A DNA stretch of 64,000 nucleotides from Platerodrilus igneus (Eukaryota > Arthropoda > Insecta > Coleoptera > Lycidae): assembly GCA_036346225.1 (NCBI GenBank), contig JARFIW010000995.1, forward strand, positions 2,753,716 through 2,817,715, in the 5' to 3' direction. This document shows positions 35,210 to 46,297 of this stretch, one piece after another; within the stretch, counting starts at the first letter, position 1, and each line of letters begins with the position of its first letter. Below the pieces are notes generated by a model, which worked only from the letters and a program-made list of their open reading frames with translations, was not told the DNA's origin and searched no databases. Both the position numbers and the translations under genes were made by a program.

Positions 35210-37306
35210 CTCAAATTTAGACCAGGGTAGAAAATTAATTAACGACATCAAATAATTTTAATCACCTTGTATAAAATTTTATTAGATAATACGCGTTATT
35301 AAAACCGTGGAGCATAAAAATTTATTCGTTTCATTAAAAATAAGTGATTTAAATTTTTCACTAGACGCTTTCTATAAAAAGAAACAAATAGAAATTACAT
35401 GCGAAATTTGTATTAATTAATTCAATTTTAAGTAACGGGTATTAAACAAAGTGTACAAATAATAATTAATATTTAATTAGTATTCGCTAAAAATTAAAGG
35501 ATAGAAGTCAATGCCATTAATTATTATTTTAATTGGAGTTCCTTGAACGATTATTAAGGTATAATATGCATAAAAGCTTTTAAAAACCCAATAATACCAA
35601 ATATGAGACGCGTTGCTAGCATACAAATCTATCAAGAAAGTTAAAATACGTGGAATATCCAAATCGTAGAAGTATTACGATTGAACACCTGCGTATTTTA
35701 AATGTCACGTTCTGTTTAATTTGTTTGGATAAACATAAAAATTCTGCGTATATTGCAAAAGGTCAGATAAACCGTAGCTTATATTAACGGGAAGGTTAGT
35801 TGAGGGGTTATTTAACTCAAGTAAGTCACGTCGCAAGTCCACGTGGATTCAAATAGCCCATAATAAAGAATATCGATTTGTACCACTCAGACCAGGGTAG
35901 AAAGGGACGAATAAAACGCGTCAAGCCGAAACACGGATAATAAAAGGCGAGATTTGAGCAACGTCACTAGGTCTATAATTGGTGGAAATAAGATGCAGAT
36001 ATGAGAGGTGTAAACGTAACGATTTCTGTATAAAATTAATTAGTTGTTCGCAGACGCGTTGCGTGTCGTGTGAAAGATTCTTAGATTTTCAACTGGCGCG
36101 TGTGCAAATTTTAGTAGAATCGCTGTGCCGGACTGTCGAAAAGGGAAAAGAGAATGCGAAATTCTAAAAGTGTCCGTTGCGGGACAAAATCGACTTGCAA
36201 GCGGGCTATTGTATAAACTCGTGTTTATAGGAGTTTCGCTCTCTTAGATTTTGATTTTATTGAATACTTTAAAACAGTTTGCTCTTTATTTTTTGATGTT
36301 ATACGATACTGCAAGCAGAATACGTGCTACGATACAAGTTAGTATGCATTAGTGCACTTAGAAAAGATAGATAAGGTAATAAAGTCTAGTTATATTTGCG
36401 GGTATTATTGTACCAATTATGTAAATTAGTAGCGATAAATAAATACATTGAAGTATGCCGCTTTGTATAGCGTGAACGAATTATGGATTGTTTTGCTAAT
36501 TTTCGGGAGTGAGTAATCAAGTGTTATTAGTAAACGTGATTGGGTCCACAAAACAAAATTTAGATATACATAGATAAGTTCCTGAGAAGTCCTGAACCAA
36601 TTTAGACGAATGGTGGTGTACAAAAATTTTAAAAGCGTTCAGAGTCTAAAGCCGTAAATATAAACCAGCTGGAATGGTGGAAGTAGCAAGTCCGATGTGC
36701 ATTGAAGCCACGAGTGCAGTAACCTTCAGGTAAATTATGCATTTTGTTCGATCTTAGATGTTTTGGTGTGTGTTGAATATCTTTATAATTTGTTTGATAA
36801 AGAAATGGACAGTAGTAAATTTGTATAAACAACAAATTTTTAGTTTTATGGTAAAATTTTCTTGTTTAAGTAGAAAGGAGTATTTAGCAGTTTATGTTTT
36901 GATTATGATGAAAATTTGGGTCTGTCTTTGAGCTCAATTAGACTAACCTGTTTAATTAACGTAAAGGGGTGGGAGATGCTCCTTTTTATTCAGATTCGGG
37001 TCTGCAAATATTGTTAACTACATTAGTATGCATCCTACCAGGACTTTAATTCTGGATGCAAATTAAAATGAGGACAAATTTAAACTTGAAATTTTTTGAT
37101 GCTGAAATTTATGCTGAAATTTAATTTTGAAATTTTAATGTATTATGAATATCGATGTAAATAGAGTTAACGTTGATGTTTGTGGTAGGAATGTGTTTGT
37201 TTTTTTTTATGAATGAGGATGAAAGTATTAACTAGGTGAGCAGCCGAGGCGAAAAGAGTAAAGAGGCGATTATCAGAAGAGATTCAATAGGGCGAGAATC
37301 ACAGCA
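35208..37306 (+). mobile_element. Long LTR (2.1 kb) of a Ty3/Gypsy element, older copy
   Basis: Collinear with the LTRs at 53,669-55,725 and 58,968-61,023. It starts TACTCAAATTTAGACCAGGG and shares AATACGCGTTATTAAAACC, ATTAATATTTAA, GCTCAATTAGAC, GTAAAGGGGTGG and GGTGAGCAGCCGAGGCGAAA, ending ACAGCA. Divergence from those LTRs is substantial, with many substitutions and indels, so this insertion belongs to an older wave or a sister subfamily. Downstream is a primer-site-like remnant but no gag, so it is a truncated element, not a clean solo LTR. The four small open frames inside it are accidental. Confidence 0.9.
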
Positions 37307-37340
37307 AATCTTGGTGCCCAATTCGAGAGGCTCGAATAAT
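37307..37340 (+). other. Degenerate primer-binding site remnant after the LTR
   Basis: TTGGTGCCCAATTCGAGAGG followed by CTCGAAT lies at the position of TTGGCGCCCAACGTGGGGCT plus CTCGAAT in the intact element at 55.73 kb. It shows that this LTR was a 5' LTR whose internal region was lost. Confidence 0.75.
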
Positions 37341-37825
37341 TTTTTTTTATATATATATATTAATGGATATATTAATGGATATTAATGGATGTGTGTTTTA
37401 TGTATTAGTGTATGAAGAAATATTTATATTCATATTTATATTTATAGTACCCCTAAATCAAAAATCTTTTTAAACTATGTTAAAAGTATACAATATTTAT
37501 GTCTGTGATATTCACACGCGAGAGACACGAACCCTGCAGTTTATGTACAATGTACGATGTGTACATGTTGGTACAAGTACGCAATTTGTTAGTTTTATTA
37601 AGTTGCAGGTGGAACAAATTTTGCACTATGTTGCGTCTTCGACGTACAGTATTAATTATTTAAAATGTGACAGTGTTTAGTAGCATTTGATTCATCTTAA
37701 AACAAGTTGAAAATGCAAGGCATTGTCGCAACGAACTTCCAAATGTAGACTTACTTTAAAACAATTTAAAGAAATTAAAATTATTATGTTGTAATAATTA
37801 TAAGTATTCAGATAAAAATAAAAAT

Positions 37826-38150
37826 TAATTCCCCGGGGGGGTCGGGTATCCGTGGTCAGATTTTGTGGGGGGTACCATATTTCGACTCAGCTATGTTAGG
37901 GGAGTCCAAATATGTATCGCACATTAATTTTGGACCTATTTGAAATTTTAATTTTCCCGACGGAATATCGCGGGGGCACGGCGTCCCCGTGGCCCGATTT
38001 CAACTGACATCAAAACTTAAGCTCAGGACACCGAGCTGAATCGATTGATGGATCACACATTGATGTCCGACCATTAGAAAGGCCTCGGACGGACAGACAG
38101 ACGGACGACAAATCGATTTCATAAACGAACGAAGTTCGTTGATACAATTA
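37826..38150. repeat. GC-rich island, probable dispersed repeat
   Basis: Composition shifts sharply from its AT-rich surroundings. It contains G-runs at the left, CGCGGGGGCACGGCG, CCTCGGACGGACAGACAGAC and a terminal hairpin AACGAAC-GAA-GTTCGTT near 38,123. There is no open frame of note. The abrupt edges and terminal hairpin suggest a short transposable element or SINE body, but no TSD or box is clear. Confidence 0.4.
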
Positions 38151-39624
38151 GCATCTTAAAAATTAATTGGTCAGGTTTTTTATTGTCCTGCTTTGGGGTA
38201 CAACGATAAATATACATATTCATTAGTGCATTTATTTAATTACCTATTTACTTATATATTTATGCCTCTTCATGTTTGTTTACCTCCATTTATTGTTTAT
38301 TTAGTTCAGTAGTTATTAATGTATTCATTTATTATCTGATTTGCTTATTTATTTTTTTATTCATTTTCATATAGTTATTGATTAACATAATTTTATTCAG
38401 TAAGAACCAATTATATTGGCAAGTTAATTCAAATTAAAACATACGCAAATTTTTGTACAGCAAGTGAAGTTAACCCTTTGCTTGAAAATAATTTAATATT
38501 ATAATATCTTTTTAATTGATATTAGAATTTGCTTTTCCTACTATTTATAGTTTTGTAAATGCAACGTATTGCTGTTCATGGACATACACTATGCAGTTAG
38601 TCAATTATATGTAAATAAAAACGCAGCAGGTGGTTTATAAATTACATTAGTCCATTAGTGACATAACCGCGTACTCCAATTTTTAATAGTAATATAATCG
38701 ATGAATTGCTTAAATGAAATTGTAATTTCATCATCTCAAATATCGATTATCAGAAAATTGGTCGCCTTGTTTACTCGACACAAAAAACGTTTTTTGTATG
38801 TAGTTTAAACCAAGGTCAAGTGCAATAACGATGTTTTTTCAACTTTATAGAAACCGCTTAAAGCTTTAATATTGTCAAAATTTTTACAATGCTGCTGCTT
38901 TTACCTTTTATTAGTGTTTACAAAACCGCTAAAATTATATAATATTCTTTGTAGCATAATATGTCTGATTTGTTCAGAGTTAAACTTGCTCTTACTCTTA
39001 GAAAAGATGCATATTGAAATGTTTTCAAAGTATTTTGAAAACGATTAAAAAAAATCGTTTTTCTACTTTCCAAATTTCGAGTAAAATTGCGAAGATTGTA
39101 TTATATTTCCGCTTGCATACGAGAGCTTCGACAAGAACGTGACGCAAATAAGCTGTTTTTGAAGCAGTATATTATATCGCTGTGAATAATCGTTTTAAAC
39201 TACTTAGCACTTTTTACCGAGTTATTTAAGGAAATAGTATCTATCTATAAAACAGCTTAAAAGAGGACCGCCTCGTTTAAAGCACAATTTCTTCAAATCA
39301 CAATTAGATGAAGCGATCAACAATGTAACAACATTCAGGAGTACATTATCAAACATTATATAACGTACCTGTCAAGTTTATGACGGCATTGCTCAATAGG
39401 TTTGATATGTATGTAAAAGCGCAGAAAAACGGTTTGTAAATGCCTTTTTCCAAATAAAATGAAGATCCTTTATGCAATCTTTTGTACCCTTCAAGATAAA
39501 TTATTCGTGAATCACGAGATGTCATTATGGGAGTTCATTGCTTTCAATTTCACGTTTCTTCGGAAGAAGTTTAGGTATTATTTACGTTAACGTCTGTGGA
39601 ATGGAACTTCGCTTTCAAAATTAG
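38151..39624. other. AT-rich DNA without recognisable gene
   Basis: No coding relic, no RNA gene and no structured repeat seen. Confidence 0.55.
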
Positions 39625-40138
39625 ACTCATCATCATCAGGTCTTCAGTCCTGGAACTGGTTGAACGCGTACCCACATTGGTTTCTAGTCTGAAGTAACTT
39701 ACACATTTCCCTAAAGTTTGCACAGCATACATGTATCGCTATCTGCGTGCGAAAGTCTGATCTAGGTCTACCTCTCTTTTCATATTTCTGATTGTAATAT
39801 ATCCCGTACTATTCCCCAAAAATGCCTTAGAACGTATCCTGCCTATCTATTTCTCCTATTTTTAGCTTGTTGTCCACAGATATCTTTATTCCTCTATCAT
39901 TTCTATAGCCTATTTATTATTAACTTTGTCGATGCTATCATCCTCATACATCTGAAGCACAACATTCCAGAAGGTTTCTATCTCTTTCTGTCTGCTTTTC
40001 CTACTGCGTCTATTTCATAGACGTACTGTGCTGTGCTGCGCACATATGCTTTAAACAATTTTCTTCTTGTTTCTGCGTTTGTTGTATTTGAACATAGCCG
40101 TTGTCCGTTCTTGTTAGTTGCAGTTTAATCATCTTCTA
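39625..40138 (-). mobile_element. RTE-like LINE, 3' fragment with TGATGA tail
   Basis: Matches 14,985-15,530 along its whole length, including the tail (TCATCATCATCAGG on plus), CAGTCCTGGAACTGGTTGAA, TATCCCGTACTATTCCCC, CATCTGAAGCACAACATTCC and GAACATAGCCGTTG. Broken by indels. Module M follows, as in the other locus. Confidence 0.75.
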
Positions 40139-40192
40139 TTGTTTTTCAATTATATACTCTATTTCCCCGATATTCAGTAGTATGTGAAGGAG

Positions 40193-40446
40193 AAGGTCCC
40201 GGGTTCGAATCCAGACACGGTGCGCTTGAAAAATGGCAGGCGTGTATTCTTCACAAAAATACACCCTCGTTCGGATGAGAGGTAAAATGGAGGTCCCGTG
40301 TGTGAATGTTGTCATGCACGTTAAAGATCCCTACCTTGCTTGGAACAGCAAGGGTTCGGCAAAATTCAAAATTTTACAGATAAAGAAAACTCTCTTTCTG
40401 GCTAATGGAGTGCCTTCGGGTGGAGCATAGGAAAATAAAATGTAAG
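40193..40446 (+). mobile_element. tRNA-derived SINE, copy 2 (5'-truncated)
   Basis: Begins at AAGGTCCCGGGTTCGAATCC, so it has the B box but lacks the A box and tRNA head. The body is standard (GAGGTCCCGTGTGTGAATG, CACGTTAAAGATCCCTACC) and the tail ends TTCGGGTGGAGCATAGGAAA. It is bounded by GTATGTGAAGGAG (40,180-40,192) and GTATGTGAAAGGAG (40,447-40,460). Open frame 40,233-40,430 is accidental. Confidence 0.85.
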
Positions 40447-40460
40447 GTATGTGAAAGGAG

Positions 40461-40762
40461 CGACTCTGTGGTGTAGTTGGTATATGTGTGCTACTATGCC
40501 CAAGGTCCCGGTTTCAAATCCCGACACGGTCCGCTTGAAAATTCTTAAGCAACCATTTTTTATAAAAATACGCCCTCGCTCGGTTGAGAAGTAAAATAGA
40601 GGTCCCGTGTGTGTGTGTGTGTGTGTGTTGTCACGCACGTTAAAAACCCGACCTTGCTTGGAATAGGAAGGGGTCGGCAAAATTCAAAATTTCCAGGTAA
40701 AAAAACTCGATTCCTGGCCAATGTAATACCATCGGGTAGAGCATTGAAAAATCAAATGTAGG
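40461..40762 (+). mobile_element. tRNA-derived SINE, copy 3 (full length)
   Basis: A 302-bp copy starting CGACTCTGTGGTGTAGTTGG. A box TGGTGTAGTTGG is near 40,468 and a B-box variant GTTTCAAATCC near 40,511. A (GT)n expansion lies at 40,607-40,627 inside the conserved body. Flanked by GTATGTGAAAGGAG (40,447-40,460) and GTGTGTGAAAGGAG (40,763-40,776). Confidence 0.88.
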
Positions 40763-40915
40763 GTGTGTGAAAGGAGGTAAGCAGCCTGTGGCTGCTATGT
40801 TCTTCCAGCACTTGAGCATTTGGCGAATTAATAGTTTTTCCAATATACCCTTTCGCACAATCGACATTAGTTGAAACAACCAACATCTGTAGTTGTTTAT
40901 AGTAATCATACGATT

Positions 40916-40984
40916 GAGCTCGCCTACAGAGTTACCTGACATTCCCATAACAGCCTCTATACAGCTCGGTTCCCTTTCTATTGT
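40916..40984 (-). mobile_element. Short LINE-like fragment between module M copies
   Basis: GAGCTCGCCTACAGAGTTAC, ACAGCCTCTATACAGCTCGG and TTCCCTTTCTATTGTTTTTT parallel the end of the fragment 15,746-15,879 at the equivalent place in the other locus. Confidence 0.5.
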
Positions 40985-41424
40985 TTTTTAATTATATGCG
41001 CCATTTCACCGAAATTCAGTGGTATGTGAAGGGGGGTAAGCAGCTTGTGGCTGCCAAGGATTTCTCAACACTTAGACATTTGCCGAATTAATAGTTTTCC
41101 AGTAACTCCTCTCGCACAATTAATATTAGTTGAGAAATAGAAGGGCAGAATACGTTCTAAGGCATTTTTGGGGAGTAGTATGGGATATATTACAAGCAGA
41201 GATAGGAAAACGGAAGTAGATGTAAACCTAGATCAGATAGGGATAGATGCAGACTGCAAATTTCAGGGAAATGTATAGGTTAGTTCAGAATAGGAAACAA
41301 TAATGGTACGCATCCAACCAGTTTCAGGACTGAAGACCTAATGACGATGATGAAAATATTGCAAGAGAAATACCTGTAGTTGTTTATAATAATCATCAGG
41401 TTTAAGCATAATTATTTTTTCATC
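40985..41424 (-). repeat. Module M, copy 5, interrupted by a LINE fragment
   Basis: Left part 40,985-41,138 (TTCAGTGGTATGTGAAGGGG, AGCAGCTTGTGGCTGCCAAG, TTTGCCGAATTAATAG) stops at TTGAGAA, and the right part 41,353-41,424 resumes with AATATTGCAAGAGAAATACC. The uninterrupted module at 15,880 reads straight through this point. The intervening 214 bp is a plus-strand LINE end. Confidence 0.8.
41139..41352 (+). mobile_element. RTE-like LINE 3' end, plus strand, nested in module M
   Basis: The sequence GGCAGAATACGTTCTAAGGC through GGACTGAAGACCTAATGACG and GATGATGA is the reverse complement of the LINE end at 39,625-39,850 and finishes in the same TGATGA-type tail. It is heavily 5'-truncated and splits a module M copy. 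A short A-rich duplication (GAAATA / GAAAATA) may be its TSD. Confidence 0.85.
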
Positions 41425-44400
41425 ATTAGTTTTTCCATCTTGGCACTGGTTGTATGCGTACCTCCATTGATTTATATTCTGAGCTAGCCTACACATTTCC
41501 CTGAAATTCCCACATCCTACAACTTTCACTATCTGTGTGCAATAGTTCAATCTAGGTCTACTTCCACCTCTCTCTTTTCCTTTCTCTGTCTCTAATATAT
41601 TCCGCACTATTCCTTCATGCTTTAATATGTGTCCTATTATCCTAGATTTTCTATTTTTTTACAGTTTTCCACATATTTCTTTCTTCTCTTACTATTTCTA
41701 GAACTACTTGGTTCTTAACTTTGTCTGTCCATGATATTTTTTATCATTCGTCTATAGCAGCACATTTCAAAAACTTCTACCTTTTTCTTGTCCGCTTCTC
41801 CTACTGCCCAGGCTTCACAGGCTTCATTTGCAGTGTTGTGCTCCACACATATGTTTTAAGCAATCTTTTCCTTGTTTCTTTGTTTGTTGTTTTTGAACAC
41901 AGTAGTTACTTTTTCTTGTTAAATGTAGCACGACCGTGTGCTAATCTTTGTTTTATATCTTTTGTGCTTTACTCATCTTGCGTTATTTGGCTTCCTAGAT
42001 AACAGATATCTTTCGAAGTTCTCGTTACCTATCTGTATTCTTGTTTTTTATTTATTTTCCCCTCCTTTGCATACTAAAACTTTAGTTTTATTTTTGTTAA
42101 TTTTCACACCGTATCTCTCTGTTGGAACTGTTTCGATTTCATTAAGAGCAGCTTCTAACTCTTCTTTGCTAGATGCTAATACCACTATGTCATCTGCAAA
42201 TTTAAGCATATCAATCTTTTGTCCCTGCGTAGTAATTCCAAATGCCTTCATGCATTTGACAGCATTCATTGCCTCTTCAATGTACAAGTTAAAAATTACT
42301 GGAGATAAAGCACATCCCCGTCTCTCCTTTTTCCTAATATTTACTTCTCTACGTTCCTGCTCTAATTCTATTACCGCTTTTTGCTTTTTGCATAAGCTAT
42401 GTACTATTCGTCTATCGCTAAAACTTATTCCAATCTTTTTGAGTATATCGAACATTTTTTCCATTTTACATTGTCGAATGCTTTTTCTAGATCTACTAAC
42501 CCTATACATACCCTTTCTCCCTTTTCTATTGTTTTCTCCATTATCACCCTCAGAGTTAAAATAGCCTCCCGTGTTCCCATGTTTCGCCTAAACCTAAATT
42601 GATCTTTCCTAGTATTTCTTCTGCTCGTTTTTCCATTCGTCTTTGTACAATTCTAGTAAATATTTTTGACACGTGTACTGTCAAACTTATTGTTCAAAAA
42701 TTTTCACATCTATCCGCGTCTCTCTTTTCAGGTGTAGCTACTATGATGTTACGTTTGAAATCTTTGGGTATTTCGTCTGTCTCATACATATAGCTTACAA
42801 GTTAGAAGAGACGTTCTGTTACTGCTTGTCCAGCGGGGTTTAAACCTTTTACTTGCACCTTATCCGTATCCGGCGTCTTACCATTTTTCAGACACTTTAA
42901 TGCTAATTCTCTGATTCCTGTTCTAATGCTGTTTGTTTCTCTCCTGCATATAAATTTCCTATATATTCTTGCCGTCTATTTAATTTCTCTACATTTTCTA
43001 TAATAACGTTTCCTTTCGCGTCCCTTATACTTTTGGTATATCATTTTATGTCCCGAATATTCATTCTAATTAGTTTGTATGGTTCGTTTGTCTTTCATAT
43101 TTCCACGTAGTATGTACTTCTTTGCACTTTTTATCAATCCATTGTTCTTTAGCTTTTATGCATTTGCGAAGAATTTCCCATTTTATGGCATTGTATTTCT
43201 GTTTTCCTGTTTCGTCTGATCTATCTTTGTATTGTCGTCTTTCTTCTATCCAATTCAGGATATCGTTTGTTAGCCATGTTTTCTTATTTTCTTTTTGTGT
43301 ATACCCCAGAATATCTCTGGCCGCCATATATAAGCTGGATTTAATGTTATTCCATTCTGTTTCTACTTCTTTAGTATCACAAATTTTCCTGATATTTTTC
43401 AGCAATTCATTTGACGTTTTTTCAAATCTTTCGTGGATATCTTTATCTTTTAGTACCTCAAAGTCAAAAAAGTGCCTTTTTCCGTTTCTTTTTTTCTAAT
43501 TTTTAAATTTAAGAGCGGCTTTCATAATTACGATGTTGTGGTCAGTGTCTATATCTGCTTCTGGGTAGCTTCTACAGTCTTTTACTTGATTCCTAAACCG
43601 TTGTCTAAAAAGAATATAATCTATTAGATATCTTGTAATATCTCCTGGCATCTTCCGACGTGTATCGTCTTCTAGCATAATGTTGAAATAATATGTTTGT
43701 GATGGTTAAATGGTTCTTGTCGCAAAATTCTACCAGCGTATTTCCTCTGTCATTTGTCATGTTTAAACCAAATAAATCTACTACCGCTCATTCTCTACCC
43801 TCACCTACCACTGCATTAAAATCCCCCGTATTTATTTAAATTTTCATGGCCTTTTATGTATCTTAGTATGGCTTCAATATCTTTGTAGATCGCCTCTACC
43901 TCTTCCTCACTGTAGCTAGAGATGGGCATGTATACTTGTATTATAACTGTATTTACTAGGTTAGATTCAAATCTAATCATGAGTACTGTTTCGTTCTTTT
44001 GTAATCAGTTTTCTACACGTTGTCCTACCTTTTTTTGCATAGCTATCCCCATGCCCAAATTTCTTTCCTCTGATTCTGTATGAATTACTCTAAAGTCTCC
44101 ACTCCAAAAATCCCCCGCATCTGGCCACCGAACTTTGCTAATTCCATTTCAATTTTCAAGTTCACTATCTTACCTACTTTCTTCATGCTTCTGACATTCC
44201 ACGCTCCGAATCGCACAATGTTCACGACTCTTTTTTTATACTTTCTGGTCACATCCCCCAAAGTAGTTCACTCCCAGAGATCCGAATGCGGGACTATTTT
44301 AACTCAGGAATTTCTTACCCCAGAGGATACCACAATATTTAATAACAAGTTAAGTACGCTGTGTTCTTGGGAGATAATGTGGTGGTTTCCACTTGCCTTC

Positions 44401-44648
44401 CACATAGCAGTAATGTGTCTTAGAATGCCATACCGACTCCTATGGTCTCTGCCACTCTAAGTACCGGAAAAGCTGCTGCCCTCTTTCGGCGACCTGTCTT
44501 AGTCTGGTTCCTCACTAAAGACCCTACTACTTTAGTTGGACCTGTAGTTTGGCTCTTTAGATTACTGGAACGCGCAGGCTATTCCACCTGTTCTAATAAT
44601 CTAGAACTTCTTCAAGGTGCAGATCCATTTGGAATGGAAGATTAGGCT
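41425..44648 (-). pseudogene. Near full-length RTE-like LINE (about 3.2 kb), broken frames
   Basis: The most complete LINE here, minus strand. 5' leader at 44.46-44.65 kb; endonuclease N-terminal region 43.7-44.2 kb, diverged; endonuclease C-terminal block 43,496-43,678 (DYILFRQRFRNQVKD, DTDHNIVIMKA); linker 43,070-43,405; RT fingers 42.6-42.95 kb; RT palm 42,048-42,509 with MLKFADDIVVLASSKEELEA, keeping the FADD catalytic motif; terminal RNILETEKGKERGG..PR block 41,338-41,607. Several frameshifts and stops separate these, so it is not functional as read. The ~3.2-kb length with one ORF and a short 3' end fits the RTE clade. It abuts module M at its 3' end. Confidence 0.88.
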
Positions 44649-44887
44649 ACAAATATAAAAATTAAACTTAACTATATAACAAATTTTGTTAAGGATATTC
44701 CTTACAGTATATTTACATTTACAATTACACTTGTATTTAGTGGCATAACAGCGTGCGGTATCTTAAGTTTCTAGGGCGCCCCTGTTCCTTGCGGTGAAGC
44801 AGTTTCTCGTACTAACTGAACTTTTAAAAAAATATTACACATTTAATAATAAAAAATTATGCAACATTAAATACAACATTTTTTATT

Positions 44888-45660
44888 TTAAGAAGCGTTT
44901 TTTGCTCTAGCTTTTGTAAAAATGTCAATCAATTTATCTAGGTCCATTTTCTGTGCTTGTTCGTTTTCAATGATGATGAAAGGAATATTGTTGAAATGAT
45001 CTTGTCTAATCAAATTTCTCGTGAAAGTTTTAATCATTTTTAATTTGGAAAATAATCGTTCTGTTGTTGCCGTTGTAACTGGTAAAATTAAAAATAAAAT
45101 AATATGCGCAACGTCGGGAATACTAGCAGACAAAGTAAAATGCTCACAAAGAAGCATCTTTCCCAACATATATATTAACATATTTTTCTATTTGTGCCCA
45201 CCGTGTTTAATGAAACATCGGTAATAGTAAAGAAAATTTCTCAGGCTAGTCACTGTCATAGAGGCCGTATAATTCTTGACACTGCTTACTAAGTCATCAC
45301 CTTCAGTTGTTACCAAACACTTTGTACTCAAAGTCCAACATCTGAAAACCAAATTTTGATATTATTGTAACCGATTCTTCAGTTGTGATACATAATGCCT
45401 ATTTACAGCATAATACAAGAAAATTTAAAATAGTGTTCTGGATTTCTAAAACGTACATCTTCCCATACTTCCTCAAACTGCTTTTTGATTTTAGACATTC
45501 TCTTTTCAGCAAAATTACTCTCTCTGTTCCAAGATTTTGCCAACTCTTTGCCCCATGCTTTATTTAATTCATATGAAGCGCATAGGTTACCAATATTTTC
45601 TTCAGTTTTTATACATAAATATTTGGCTTGATCCATGAAGTAGTTGGTTTGTTGTAGCAA
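44888..45660 (-). pseudogene. hAT-superfamily transposase-like pseudogene, C-terminal part
   Basis: Minus frame 44,888-45,181 carries the hAT C-terminal dimerisation signature: a hydrophobic run followed by TTATTERLFSKLKMIKTF and a final R..LIDIF block, ending in a stop. Minus frame 45,403-45,660 holds an upstream part (EENIGNLCASYELNKAWGKE, FAEKRMSKIKKQFEE, NPEHYFKF) of the type found in ZMYM1-like and THAP0-like hAT-derived proteins. Between them the frame is destroyed by stops and indels. The N-terminal zinc finger is not seen. A TIR cannot be assigned. Confidence 0.8.
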
Positions 45661-45731
45661 TTTAGAGACTAGATTTAAATTTTGGAATATTTTTAAAAAA
45701 AGAATGAATTTTTTAGAATCTGTTTAAACAA

Positions 45732-46034
45732 TCCTTACATGCGATTTTTTTCCAATGCTTTACCCGAAGGTACTACATTGGCCAGGAAGCGAGTTTCTTT
45801 TACATGGAAAATTTGAAATTTTGTCGAACCCTTGCTGTTCCAAGCAAGGTAGGGATCTTTAACGTGCGTGACAACACTCACACCCGGGGCCTCCATTTTA
45901 CCTCTCATCCGAACGAGGGTGTTTTTTTGTGAAAAATGTTCGCCTAACATTTTTCAAGCGGACCGTGTCAGGATTCGAACCCGGGATCTTGGGCGTAGTA
46001 GTCACACACATACCCACTACGCCACGGAGTCGAA
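45732..46034 (-). mobile_element. tRNA-derived SINE, copy 4, minus strand, 11-bp TSD
   Basis: Read on the minus strand it starts CGACTCCGTGGCGTAGTGGG, with A box TGGCGTAGTGGG and B box GGTTCGAATCC, continues with CACGTTAAAGATCCCTACC and GGGTAAAGCATTGGAAAAAA. Flanking TGTTTAAACAA at 45,721-45,731 and 46,035-46,045 is the TSD. Best match to a canonical tRNA head among the four copies. Confidence 0.88.
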
Positions 46035-46297
46035 TGTTTAAACAAACCGCCTGCTTCCGGTCTTTCTTCCCTATTCTTACTTTGCAAATTTATATCAGTC
46101 AATGCCTTTAAAATATCCGAAAGTTATATCGTAGAGCAAAAATGGAGTCATAGCTGGATTTAACCTTTTCAACGTTATTGTATTCACAACTTTATCCTGA
46201 CAGCAGGTACAGGTATATTCTATATCCACAAAAGGATGAAAAGTCTATTGTGAAAGCTTATAGTATGCATTATGTTTTGAAAATAACTTTCTGATAC

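Larger units (their letters stand above)
40139..40915 (-). repeat. Module M, copy 4, split by two SINEs
   Basis: Left part 40,139-40,192 (ATTGTTTTTCAATTATATAC ... ATTCAGTAGTATGTGAAGGAG) and right part 40,763-40,915 (GTGTGTGAAAGGAGGTAAGC, AGCCTGTGGCTGCTATG, GAATTAATAGTTTTTCCAAT, CATCTGTAGTTGTTTATAGT) together make one module. The SINE pair was inserted at the ATGTGAAGGAG position. Confidence 0.75.

Noticed and set aside
41938..42564. 208-codon plus-strand frame
   Set aside because: Shadow of the minus-strand LINE RT; Phe/Leu/Ser-rich complement of a Lys/Glu-rich protein.
44755..44790. CAGGGGCGCCCTAGAA on the minus strand as a hAT TIR for the pseudogene at 44.9 kb
   Set aside because: It points away from the pseudogene, and no partner end or TSD was found.
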